Positions 17,540-27,738 of a stretch of 64,000 nucleotides of DNA are shown one piece after another. The DNA comes from Microbotryum silenes-acaulis (Eukaryota; Basidiomycota; Microbotryomycetes; Microbotryales; Microbotryaceae): contig QPFY01000002.1 in assembly GCA_003665825.1 (NCBI GenBank), positions 930,001-994,000 on the forward strand, written 5' to 3'. Each line of letters begins with the position of its first letter. Position 1 is the stretch's first letter. Under the pieces are notes generated by a model. It made no database searches. It was not told the origin of the DNA and saw only the letters and a program-made list of their open reading frames with translations. Made by a program: the position numbers and the translations under genes.

Positions 17540-19015
17540 ATGCCACCCCTCTGCGGCTTTGGCGGCTCGAGCGACGAGCCACAACGTCATCGGAATCAGG
17601 AAGCACCGGCGCAAGAGGCACAAAGGACCGGCAAACCCGTTGAGTCTCGTCGTCATTCGGCACGCTTCAGGTCATGCTTGAGCTGACACCTGACTTCTCT
17701 ATCCCGCGGCACACCTGTATAACACAGCTCTCCAGAAAGGTGGGTCCCTCTTCTCAGCTCGAGATCAACTTTCGCAAGAGGTTCCATTTCGGCGTTTGAC
17801 CGCAAGCTCACGTATTCGTCTACCGCTCCTTACAGGTGGTCGTGATTGGCGATGGTGCATGTGGAAAGGTATGAGCCATCTCGGGATCGCTATTGGCTCT
17901 CGTACTGCCACACTGCAGGAGCTGACGCGCTTCAATACCTCGTTCAACGTCGACCTCACTTTTCATTTATGTCCTAATAGACTGTCAGTACCGGATCGAT
18001 TTCGTGTTTCAATCATCTTGACCTCTCGGATAACATGTACTGACCGCTAGAGGCGCTCCTCTCGTTTGCAGTCGCTTCTGAACGTCTTTGTCCACGGTCA
18101 TTTCCCCGAGGTCAGGTCCATACCTTGGCGCCCTCGCCTAGCCGCCCCGATCCCCATCACTAACGAGGCATACAATCATCACCTTTTACCTTATAGAACT
18201 ACGAGCCAACCGTCTTCGAGAACCACGTCAAAGGTGAGTCGGTTGGTCTTCCCTCAAGAGTCCCGAAAACCTTGATTGACCGACTGACCCGGCTCGCAAC
18301 TGTCCCCTTCACCAGACATGACGATCGAGAATGTACCGGTCGAGTTGGCGCTTTGGGATACAGCAGGGCAGGAGGACTTTGATCGATTGCGGTCGTTGTC
18401 GTATGCCGACTCGCACGTCATTTGCATTTGCTTCTCCGTCGATCAGCCGACGTCACTCGAGAATGGTAAGTCAGAGTATCGCTTACGCTTGCGCGGCTGA
18501 TCTCAAGTATGCTGATCACGACGTTCCAATGAGTAGTGGTGACAAAATGGATCGAAGAGGTGCACGAGCTCTGTCCGGGCGTCAAGGTCTGCCTCGTCGC
18601 ACTCAAATGTGATCTTCGAGACGATCCGGCAACCAAAGCATCTCTCGCGCGGTATCAAGAATACCCCGTACAATACGAACAGGTGAGGAGGAGGATTTTG
18701 GGATGAAGCTGTGCGGGGACTGATGCATGAGTTATCGGCGTCCATCAGGGTCTGGAAGTGGCCAAATCGATTCGGGCTTCGAGGTATCTCGAGTGTTCGG
18801 CGAGGTTCGATCGTGGCGTCAGGGAAGCGTTCGAAGAGGCTAGTCAATACCAAGTAAAACTCTTCACCTGATCTTAGGCTGATGCTTTCCCTCGTGTCAT
18901 ACAGGCGGCTCGAGTAGCGATCCACGCGAGGCGGCGAGGCGAAACGAGAGGCAGTGGACCGGGAGAAGACGGCGACCATGATGGCCAGGAATTGTCGAGC
19001 TGCGTTGTCTCATGA
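17540..19015 (+). CDS. RHO3: Rho-family small GTPase, Rho3-like
   Basis: Membrane-anchored GTPase of polarised growth and exocytosis. Ten exons (17540-17638, 17728-17739, 17836-17868, 17981-17983, 18072-18110, 18197-18233, 18316-18465, 18537-18682, 18749-18853, 18905-19015) give 244 aa. The P-loop [18 protein letters not shown] is assembled from three exons, one being a single ACT codon at 17,981-17,983. The effector region is [14 protein letters not shown], then [29 protein letters not shown] and [24 protein letters not shown] preceded by a basic stretch is typical of Rho3. The C-terminus CVVS is a CAAX prenylation box. The N-terminal extension of about 35 residues is not conserved. A 12-nt exon (LSRK) precedes the P-loop exon. 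Confidence 0.92.
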
Positions 19016-19423
19016 TCGTACACACGAACCCTCGATATGAATTTGGTCTTCTTACGGTCTCTCATAATGGTATACCCAGGTCTCGACAACCAGGTGGTGG
19101 TGGAAAAGGAGTTTCGACGTACGCATGGCCCGTTCTGCTTGGGAGCGGGTGGCGGCTTTTGACGATACGCTTAGGGTTTCCTAACGATGTTGATGTGCAT
19201 GCTTTTCATTTATGTGCTCTATTGGAATTTTTATGCATACTGTCTTCGCAACGTACTCGAGGTTCATCATTCCGATCGAGTCGAAGCTCCTCGGTTATCA
19301 GGGCCGGCGGGGTAGAATGAAGGGGTTCGAGAACATGCTGATTTCTGGTTAACGGAATTCTGGTGATAGAGACACTAGATTCTTATTGCCAAGACGAGGT
19401 AGTGGAATCACTCGGGCCTTCGA
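19016..19423. other. Intergenic at the left edge of the accessory island
   Basis: About 400 bp between the RHO3 stop and the 3' end of the minus-strand Fanzor-like gene. If the latter has a guide RNA of the Fanzor type, it would be expected to overlap or follow the gene's 3' end, that is, here. I see no obvious terminal repeat and no similarity to the 3' flank of the second copy. Confidence 0.4.
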
Positions 19424-22400
19424 TCACGTTCTTCGAACTGGCGCCGGCCGCCGCTTGCTCGAGTCGCCTTTGCTCGAGAACGGAGGTTGATGAGGGAAGA
19501 GGCAATGGAGGCCCGCGAACCTGATATTCTTGCCTGCGACCAAATCACGATGGACAGGGGGTTGACATCCGCGTTCGCACTGATAAACGCGGAACAGCGG
19601 GTTCGCGCTGCCCTCGACGGTTCCCTGGTCGTTGAGCCTGGAGAGGGTAGGGCGACGAAGGAGAACAACGTTGGTGATCAGACCAGCAAACATGACCTCG
19701 ACTCGGCCCTGTTCGACCTCGGAGACTGACCTCGACCGGTGGCCGTGCTCGTTCCGAAAGTCTTGGTTACTGCATAGCGACGACGTCAAATCTTCATCGA
19801 CGTAGTAAACCAGAATATCCAAGCCGACGCGCTTCAGACGCTCGATCTCTGCAACGAGCGCCCGCAGGAAGACGTTGGTGCGGTAGGTCGCGTGAACCGT
19901 GCCACGGCTCGAGCCACCCACGCCGATGAAGAAAATGAAGAGGCGTGGCTCCGACGACAGGATGTCGTCTCGAAGCGCCAACTCGGGCGAGCGCAGACTG
20001 TCGAGGGCTTGCTGCTGGCGAGTTCCATTCAAGGCTCGTTCTGAGTGAGGAAGGGAAAGACCAAAAGAAAAGAGAGAAAACCCCGCCGTCCGGGCCAGAG
20101 TCACGCAGTGGTCAGTCACCGGGGGGGGGGGGGGGGGGGGGGGGGTTAGGCGTGCCACCAGAAGCTCGATCGGCGCCGGGAGGGCCCCTGTCAACTTGGT
20201 GCACTCACCGACGACGCGGACACCCGTCGCGCTCATCACTTGGTCGACGAGGCGCTGAACGGTCGCTTTGGCGTGGACCCGGGAATTGTGCACTGCTGCC
20301 TGGCGTTCTGGCTCGGACTGCAGCCACTCGGTCGAAGGTGCGTCGTCCGATGTGCCAGCATGCGACGGATGGGCGTCGGTGGCAGCTACTGCGAGCGCGT
20401 CGGTAGGGGCGATTGGGGCAGGGGCGCGAGGAGCGGGGCCAGGAGTGGCGGTAGCGGGCACGACACGAGGCATACCGGCGGTGTTCGGCTCCGACGAGAT
20501 CTGCAGGCCGAACCTAAGTTCGGCGCCGGGCTCGGCGTCGATTAAGCGCGTGCGCTCTTGCGTCGAATGAAGGGCGTGATCGACGGAGGACGCGTATAAC
20601 ACCAGCTCGTCTTCCATTGGGCATCCGTTCCGATCGTACAATCTGGAGATGGCCATGGGGCACTTGGCACCCGGGTCGATGCCGACAGTGACTACATCGC
20701 GGTTACTCCCGGCTTCGAGCTCACTCGCCAACTCGTTGCGGCCCGGAATGCAGGTGGAAATTGGTGGGAGCTCGTAATCGCCCCACGACTACCCGGTCGA
20801 TATGAGGTGCAAGGAGGAAAGGCACCACACGAGGTTAGCAAACTTGGGTTTACAAAGGATCAATGCCCCCCGCTCAGCTCGCGTAGGATTGGAACGTACC
20901 TCCCCAGTCACCTTTCGAAAGATGGCCTGCAGCGCCTCTTCCCTCCCGTTCTCAACCCTCTGGATCATTGGCATGCCCCCGGGGAGGGTGGGAGGTTTCT
21001 TGACCGCACGTTTGGAGACCCAGCGCACCGACTGCTCCTCGTGCCCCATTCCCTTTGGATTTGTGGCGGTCTTTGGGACGGAGGGGATCTTTCGAAGACT
21101 CTGAATCAGCTTACGGAAGATGGGACCCGCGTTCTTGGACGAATGCCACGTCGGGTAGTGCTCGGTGACGAGGTCGAACGTTTCGTATACCGTTTGGCGA
21201 GGAACAATCGCAGCTTCAGAATCAGGCGACGAACGAGCTTCGAGAACGGCCTCTGCGACATCGAGCGTGAGGATCTGGACCGAATGGCCGTTGGTTTGCC
21301 ACTGACCATGTGGAACGCGGTGGGGACCAAAGAGCTCGACGGTGAAGAGCTGCAAGACGACGAGCGGTCCCTTGCCGGTCAGGTAACGCGAAATCCCATC
21401 CGAGTTGGGCTTGAAGAGGCTTCGGTCGGACTGGGCGGCGGTCACCTTGCGCACCTTGGTGGGTGGGCCGAGGTCGGCGTCGTCACTGTCGGAGTCGCTG
21501 CCAGGAGCATCCGACCGGGGTGGGGTTGTGACGGAAAAGATGCCATGGATCGTCGCTTCGCAAAACGCAAACCACTGGGCCTCCCATTCGGGGCTAATTA
21601 CCCATTCCTCGCCTCCGCCTCCTCCTCCCAGCAGCACACCCTTGGCGTCGACTTGTCGCCTCAACATCTCGCGAACCCTTTGACCGGCGCCGGCGAATTC
21701 CTCGTTCGTCGTCTGTGCATCAGCACGCTGCGCAGCCCACGGGATCCAGACCCCATCGAGCCATTTGACAAGCACTCGGGCAACCTCCGGTCCCTTCCAG
21801 AGGATGATCGCGGCACGGCGCAAGGACATCGTTACAAATTCCGGCGCAAAGTCCTGTGAAGTATCGGGGGGCGGGTCGAGCTTCGGTTAGTACGAAGCGC
21901 TCACTTGGCTATACCAATGCAGTGGCAATTCCACCCGAATGTGTCAAGGGGTGCTCACCGGTCCGATGCCTTGGCTACGACCACTTTTGATCTTGAGCGC
22001 GTGAAGTGCCGGAAGCAGGACCTGGGTCGGCAAGAACTTGAACTTCCCCTTCACCAGGTCGCCGAGCGTGTGCTGGCGGCGGAGTTGATCGCGCTCAGTT
22101 GGACCGATCATCTTGTCGAGGTGTTCTTCGACGACTTGGATTGCGTCGAAGATCACTTGGCGGGCGGATGCGTAGATCGTGTCGAACGTCGCGGCATCGG
22201 GGATGATCTTGTGGGCGGTCTTGTACAAGGCACGGAGAGCGGCCTCGAGCCTGGGGTCTGCAGTGGCCGGGTGGGTCGCCCTGTCGCGTAGCAGAGGAAC
22301 CAAGAGCACCGCCTCGACAATGCGCTTGAGGCTCTGGTTCCGAAACCTCACTTCGGCCACCTTGAGCTCGTAGACTTGGTGGCGACCCCCGGCGGTGGGG

Positions 22401-23063
22401 GTCACAGCCGGCCGAGGCGAATACGCGAAGGACCGCAGGTACCCGATCCTTCCACCCAAAGAGCCCGACGATCATCATAACCACACGGTCCTCCCACCAG
22501 TCCGCCGAGTAAACGAGCTTCGGCACGAGGACCCTGTGCATCTTGGTCTCGATTGTAGCTCGTATGACGCTTGTCCAGGCCTGCGAAGTGAGACAGGGGG
22601 GAGGCGTGCGCAGTGCAGGGCACGCGTCAGGTCCACACGTCCACGTTCAACGGCAACGAGACCACGTCACGCATACTCACATACGAAAAGCAAATGACGT
22701 CCTTACCACCCAAGACGCGACGAAAGAGGGCTCGCTCTTCTTCGTATGCGTCCGACCCGACAGACGCTTCATCGGGGAGCGTGAGAGGGTCGTCCAGCCG
22801 GGTGCGACCGTTCCCGCCCGTTCCGGCCCCTCCGTCCTTGCGCAGCAGGTAGAGTATGGACATGAACAACGCGCGCCAGCGGTTTTGGTTTAAGCCAAGC
22901 TCCTTCCACTGCGCGCGCGTCAAGAACCCGAGGCATCGACCGAGCGCATCGGCGACGACGCTCTCGATCTCACGGTGGGAGATCGCCAGGAGGAGAAGGA
23001 ATGTTCCAGAGCCTGTAGGGCAGGCCTGGGGCGATCGGGGGTGTCAGAAGGGTGAGGAGGCAT
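19424..23063 (-). pseudogene. Fanzor-like RuvC nuclease gene, copy A (RuvC half intact, N-terminal half frameshifted)
   Basis: A large multi-exon gene; segments 22681-23063, 21959-22580, 20900-21853, 20209-20788 and 19424-20040 would total about 1,050 codons. The last two carry a RuvC-like nuclease with Fanzor/TnpB order: VGIDPGAKCPMAIS (RuvC-I Asp, about 20,671-20,690), FIFFIGVGGSS, VYYVDEDLTSSLC (RuvC-II Glu, about 19,791-19,812), a zinc-ribbon half YQCERGC, and HRDLVAGKNI (RuvC-III Asp, about 19,524-19,556). The three catalytic acids are present. One ribbon Cys is Phe (CSNQDF; copy B has CSDQDC). The N-terminal half is conserved with copy B but matches no family I know. Against copy B, exon 1 is 1 nt short near 23,000 and exon 2 shows a net 2-nt loss near 22,400, so full-length translation is doubtful. 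Intron positions match copy B. Known Fanzors are RNA-guided DNA nucleases; activity here is inferred only. Confidence 0.7.
20121..20145. repeat. Poly-G run of 25 inside an intron of Fanzor-like copy A
   Basis: A 25-nt G homopolymer (C on the coding strand) lies in the intron between 20,041 and 20,208. It would encode poly-proline if read through, which makes the intron look coding in a naive ORF scan. Its exact length is likely unstable or an assembly estimate. Confidence 0.8.
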
Positions 23064-23106
23064 AGTGTCTGACTTTTTGGTGTCAAGAGCACTCGTAGGC
23101 GAATGT

Positions 23107-23205
23107 TGATGGTCAGGAACCGAGAGATGGGTGGGCGATTGGGTCCGTGTGCCCACCCCGCCCCAGCGCTGGGGCACCGTCTCCTGTCCGAAATTGATTT
23201 CGGGC
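23107..23205 (-). promoter_or_regulatory. Conserved upstream elements of Fanzor-like copy A
   Basis: Two blocks upstream of the copy A start are shared with copy B. The 27-bp block at 23,179-23,205 is identical to 34,940-34,966 in reverse complement and contains the palindromic core CCGAAATCAATTTCGG. The roughly 30-bp block at 23,107-23,136 matches 35,013-35,042 with one mismatch. The DNA between them is poorly conserved. They could be promoter elements or parts of a structured RNA; the sequence does not decide. Confidence 0.6.
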
Positions 23206-23699
23206 AAATGACGCACACCTATGCGAGACGACAATCGCAACGCGCGAGTGGAAAAGACCTAAGATCTTGGCCCTCGATCATGTCCATTCACGCAAGGTGC
23301 ACTTGTGTAGTAGATCATTCCAGCGTATCGAACACAACGAGAGATCATGGCATGATCTCAATCACTACGAGGTATCATCTGACCAGATCAACTCTTGAGC
23401 CATTTTGAGGGTCAAGCCGATCAAACTCGTGAAGGACGAAACCCCCGGAACCGCCGGCCGAAACGGGTCCGTTTCAGGCTTGGCGCGGCATCCCGGGGAC
23501 GGGCTGCCAGGCGGCTCAGCCTGCCAGGAGTGATCTCCTAGAATACCTATCTCTGAGTGTAGTTTGCCCACCGTACGACCTGTATTCATGGAGTTTATTC
23601 CTTTTGTCTTTTTTATAAAAACAAGCGTATATGAATCTAAATAAAATTGCTCATGTGAAGCTAACAAGTTCTACGATTCTGATCCGAAACGACACCTGG
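23206..23699. other. Non-coding spacer left of the copia element
   Basis: About 500 bp with no credible ORF. The right half is AT-rich (around 23,590-23,680) compared with its neighbours. It separates the Fanzor-like promoter from the retroelement insertion. Confidence 0.4.
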
Positions 23700-23704
23700 G
23701 AAAC

Positions 23705-23946
23705 TGTCAGAACCCAATCACATCTGATTGCCTCCTAAACATCTTCCTTCTCATACCATCTGCCTTTTAGCCTATCTGTCTTAGTTTGCCTGATCCCACG
23801 CCTGGTTGAGCCTCGATAGATCGGATGGAGCCGCGCGCCTCACTGGCGCTCGTCTCTCTTCCTGCTCCATCCATCTATTGTCCTCAATCTTGCGATCGTA
23901 CTCAACCCCTTGAGTCGGGGGATCCAGACCTCCGCAGGTCTAAAAG
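23705..23946 (+). repeat. 5' LTR of the copia element
   Basis: The part from about 23,751 to 23,946 is repeated at 25,493-25,763. It contains CCTTGAGTCGGG and ends with CCGCAGGTCTAAAA. The left boundary at TGTCAG is inferred from the TG start and the flanking GAAAC duplication. Confidence 0.7.
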
Positions 23947-23949
23947 GTC

Positions 23950-25526
23950 ATGAGCCCATCCACTACCAGCAAAGCCGGCAAAGCTCCTACAGCCTCCGGC
24001 AACTCATCTTCGGCTACTACTGCCACGTCGGTTCCACCACCACCACTGCCCGACTCCCCACCACCGGAAACCTCTACATCACCATCGAAGTCATCCGATG
24101 CCGCGGCACTAGCCACCCTGCAAGCCGACTACGCCGCGCTGCTACAAAAAATCACTCAGCTCGAGACTTCGCAATCGGCGCGAGGCCCGCACCACGCCAC
24201 AACGGACAGGCCGAACGACGGCATGCCCTCAACCATCACCGTCCCCGCCGCCTACATGCTCAAAGGCCGTGACAACTTCGTCGAATGGGATGGCTTTCTC
24301 AACATGTTCCTCCCCGACGACGTCTACGCCTACCTCACCGGCGGTCGAACCAAGGTCAACTGGAACGACACCGCGTACGCACGCGGTCAAGAGTACGCCT
24401 CACGTGTCCTCATCGCTTCTATCGACCCCGTCTGCGCCTCAGACATCATCCCCATCCGCCAGATGAAGGGCACCGCCCATGAATGCTGGCTCGAACTCGC
24501 TAGCCGCTATCGCCCCAGCGATGCTCAAGCTGCCGCCACCCTCGTTGGCGAATTCTGGGACCTCCCCCCAATTCCCGCCAACGAATCCGAGTTCGCCACT
24601 GGGCTGGCCGCCTCCGAATCACTGTCAACTCCATGCGAAACCTTCGCTTGGACTTTGAACAGCTTATCTCCGCCCGTCTCCTGCTCAATATGCCGCAGGC
24701 CTACAACAGCTGGAGGTCCACATTCAACCAGGGTCAAGCCGAAGCCACCGCACTTCCCAAAATCGAGGACATCATATTCTCTCTGCGCCGGGAAGTGCGT
24801 TCGCTCACCGACAACTCTTTCACGGACATCCCGACCTACATTACACGACAACAACAAAAGCCCACCGTGAGGTCACAACGACCTCCCGAAGCATCAACTT
24901 CCTGCCCCGTATGCGATGAAGGCAAACACTGGGCTGATCAATGCCCAGACACCGAACGCCGACTCAAATACTTCGAACTCAAATCGGCACTGCGTGATCT
25001 CAAACACAACAAATCATCCACGCCCATTGCCACCCCATCGTTTGCGGTCCGCACCGTACACCAGCCAGCATTCACCACATCCGCGCCTGCCACCCACAAC
25101 TTGGACAGCGACGGCTTCTTCATGTCGTTTCACACAGCCACTCCACACACGGCACCCCGCCCGACCGATTTCCTCCTCGATTCAGCTTCCCCTTTCCACA
25201 TTGTCAACGACCGCTCCCTGTTCTCCGGCAACCTCGCAGCGTCTACGCGTCACATTGCCGGCATCGGCGGTCGGATCACTACCGAGGGCACAGGCTTCGT
25301 CGACCTCCGCACAGATCGAGGGGCCTTGATCAGACTCAACAACTTCTACTACGCTCCGCACGCTCCTGCCAACCTCATTTCAGTCTCTCAAATGGCATCC
25401 AAAGGCGTCCTCGCTTCTTTCAGGCAAGGCCAGGCCGAACTCAGCACCTCGGCCTCAGGTATCTTGGCAACTGCTTGCATCACCGCGTCTCAACATACCA
25501 TCTGCCTTTTAGCCTATCTGTCTTAG
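23950..25526 (+). pseudogene. copia gag-protease, frameshifted and truncated
   Basis: Gag begins at ATG 23,950 with a Ser/Pro-rich N-terminus. The conserved UBN2-type gag region includes KGRDNFVEWDGFL and GTAHECWLELASRY. A frameshift near 24,600 moves the reading to the next frame (ITVNSMRNLRLDFEQLI), which continues to 25,526. The zinc knuckle CPVCDEGKHWADQC fits CX2CX4HX4C. A protease-like site follows: LLDSASPFHIVND, with the Asp in a D-S-A context. The ORF then runs into the truncated 3' LTR. It is probably not functional because of the frameshift; the family call is secure. Confidence 0.75.
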
Positions 25527-25763
25527 TTTGCCTGATCCCACGCCTGGTTGAGCCTCGATAGATCGGATGGAGCCGCGCGCCTCACTGGCGCTCGTCTCTC
25601 TTCCTGCTCCATCCATCTATTGTCCTCAATCTTGCGATCGTACTCAACCCCTTGAGTCGGGATCCAGGTCAGTCTCTCTGCAATTGCCATCCATCTATTG
25701 TCCTCAATCTTGCGATGGTACTCAACCCCTTGAGTCGGGATCCAGACCTCCGCAGGTCTAAAA
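25493..25763 (+). repeat. 3' LTR of the copia element (5'-truncated, with an internal duplication)
   Basis: It repeats the 5' LTR from CATACCATCTGCC onward. It carries an extra, nearly identical copy of the segment CCATCCATCTATTG to CTTGAGTCGGGATCCAG (25,685-25,745), separated by CAGTCTCTCTGCAATTG. The start of the LTR is missing. Confidence 0.7.
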
Positions 25764-25899
25764 GAAACATCATGAGGCTACCTTAAAGTGCGAGTGGCGA
25801 CTCCTACCTACGAAAGAAGGCGCTCGACTTCGAGTCGACGGTGCAACAAAACCCCGAGAGCTGCGACGACGCATCGACCTTTTTTGTCTTTATACAGCT

Positions 25900-27738
25900 T
25901 TACCTATCAATCTCCATTGCTGCAATGCTGTAGCTGCGCGAATCGGATTCGTCGACAACCAAAGCCGCATCCGAGTCCACGTCCATCAGCTCGAGCAAGC
26001 TTGCTCGGTTCCGAGTTGCCGCCGGTGGTGCGCTTGCCTCAGCCTGACGTGCCGTCCTTGCCGGGGGTCTTCGAACCCGATGTGCGCCTTGCCTCAATCC
26101 TCCGGGCACCATGGGTTCTCGGACCAGATCGTCGAGCGTACCCGTCATTGTTGACATTCTGTAGATAACTCCGCCAAGACATTTTCCGCCGCCGCCGCTG
26201 CTGCCCGAGTCCGAGTGCTTCGAGAACAGGGCACGTACTTCGGCCGCCGTGGTCGCCTTGTTCCTTTCGATCGACTTTGAATTATTGGACTTGCAAGTGC
26301 GCTGTTCAGCGCTGTCCCCGAATTCGGGCTCGACCAAGCGGTAGTCCGACGCCCTGACGGTTCCTTGCACGGCGAGCTTGTGCGTCGAGACCATGCGGGC
26401 CGGCTGCTCGACTTGACGTCGTCGAGCCTTGGCGTGGTCACGTCGGAGCTCGGGATCTTGAATGGTCGAGAGACTCGAAAGAGAGGGCAGAGGTCCGGTG
26501 GAGGAGACCCCGGGTTGGTGGACGAGAGGGGGGTTGCGGCGAATCGGCGCATAGGCATATCGCGAGACTTTCGACGGGTCTTCATGCGGCGTCCCCTTGA
26601 ATCGCACCCTGCACCCTTGCGAGACAGCGGTGATCGATGCCTTTGTCGCTTTTTCAAACGTCTCGTCCTTGTAGTGGTGCAGCAGATCTTGGATAGGATC
26701 GATCTTGGCGCAAAGGGACTTGACGTCCTCAATTCGTTCCTCCGTCGGCGCCGGCTCCGAGTCGACGTTCCTGATCAACGCCCCCGCGGCGCCATCCCAG
26801 CCACTCTGCCACGTCGCCGCGTCTAACCACTGCCCAGGCAAATCTCTAAGTCCTGCTGGCCCGATCCCTTTGATGCCCCTGAAATAGTCGCACCCGAGGA
26901 TGAGGCTCGCGACGAATCGCTGACGAGAACTCCACACCGCGGGGTGAGCGTCGAGCACGGCAAGGTCTGCCAAGCTGATTTTATGGTCCTTGCCCGATAG
27001 CACGGCGCGATAACGGGCTTGGTCGGCGCCGAGAAGCATGAAAAAGTCGCTGTCGGCACTCACGAGGACGACGCGGTTGGATTCGAGCGCTACGTCGCAG
27101 ATCTGGCCAAACTTGGTCGACGCCGAGACGAAGGGATCGGCCTCGAGCAAGCCTTGCTCGGACCAGCGAACAAAGGTGGCGACTCGGGTTGGCTCGTCAC
27201 CGTGGCAAAAAGCGACCTCCCATTCTTTGCTCGATCGTCCGTGAACGCACGCGGCGAGGGTGTCGTTCGTGATGAAGGGGACGGGGTGGGTGACAGGGGT
27301 CGACTTATCGGAAGGCTGTTGCGGCTGCTGGCGATCTTGGCGATCGAGCACGGTGTCCCGCTTGAACTCGGGACGGAGGATGGGATGATCAAATACCACG
27401 ACCACTTGAATCCGCCTTGCCGTCGCTGCAATGATCTCCTCGAGGTGTCGAATGATCGCATTGAGGAACAGCCGGCCTCGCTTCGGCTCGTTGTGTTGTG
27501 CCCGGTCCGTCGCGGCTTGGCGCTGACGTGCGAACGCGGTAGCGCCGTCGATGATGGCGACTGAGTGGAGCACAGTGATGGACAACGTAGAGGGTCAGCT
27601 AGGGTTTGCTCGGCAAATCGTCCCGGAGCAGTTACGGGCTGCGAAGGGGCTCTGAGGAAGCGACAAGTTGCCATCGATCTTGCCGACGAGGGAAACCAGC
27701 GCGCTGCTCAGGTTCGTCTCCCGAGAGAGAAGTGTCAT
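25900..27738 (-). CDS. XPG/FEN1-type structure-specific nuclease, copy A
   Basis: A nuclease of the Rad2/XPG superfamily, which cleaves flap or branched DNA with two metal ions. Proposed exons 27636-27738 and 25900-27560 give 587 aa. The long ORF has no in-frame ATG at its start, so I place the start in an upstream exon (MTLLSRETNLSSALVSLVGK), joined by a 75-nt intron with GTAACT and CTCAG borders. The XPG-N region has AIIDGATAFAR and VVVVFDHPILRPEFKRDT. The XPG-I region has GDEPTRVATF in the place of the usual EAEA, then VVLVSADSDFFMLLG (about residues 199-213). A helix-hairpin stretch LGCDYFRGIKGIGPAGL follows (about 256-272). The C-terminal 300 residues are basic, Ser-rich and unassigned. 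It lies upstream of, and co-oriented with, the Fanzor-like gene, with the copia element between. The inner part is identical to copy B. Confidence 0.8.

Larger units (their letters stand above)
23705..25763 (+). mobile_element. Short gag-only Ty1/copia-type LTR retroelement
   Basis: A 2.06-kb element with direct repeats at both ends and a gag-protease reading region, but no integrase, reverse transcriptase or RNase H. The likely target-site duplication GAAAC flanks it at 23,700-23,704 and 25,764-25,768. The left end begins TGTCAG. A possible primer-binding site (GGTCATGAGCCC, resembling the initiator-Met type) follows the 5' LTR at about 23,945. The right LTR copy starts abruptly at CATACCATCTGCC, joined directly to the protease region, so a deletion has removed pol and the first part of the 3' LTR. 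It needs proteins from another element to move. Confidence 0.75.

Noticed and set aside
20041..20208. Poly-proline segment in the RuvC reading frame of Fanzor-like copy A
   Set aside because: It lies between a GTGAGT donor and a CACTCAG acceptor, and the spliced product aligns with copy B across this point, so it is intronic.
27561..27585. Start of nuclease copy A at the beginning of the long open frame
   Set aside because: That position is TTG, not ATG, and a stop lies just upstream. A spliced upstream exon starting at 27,738 fits better.
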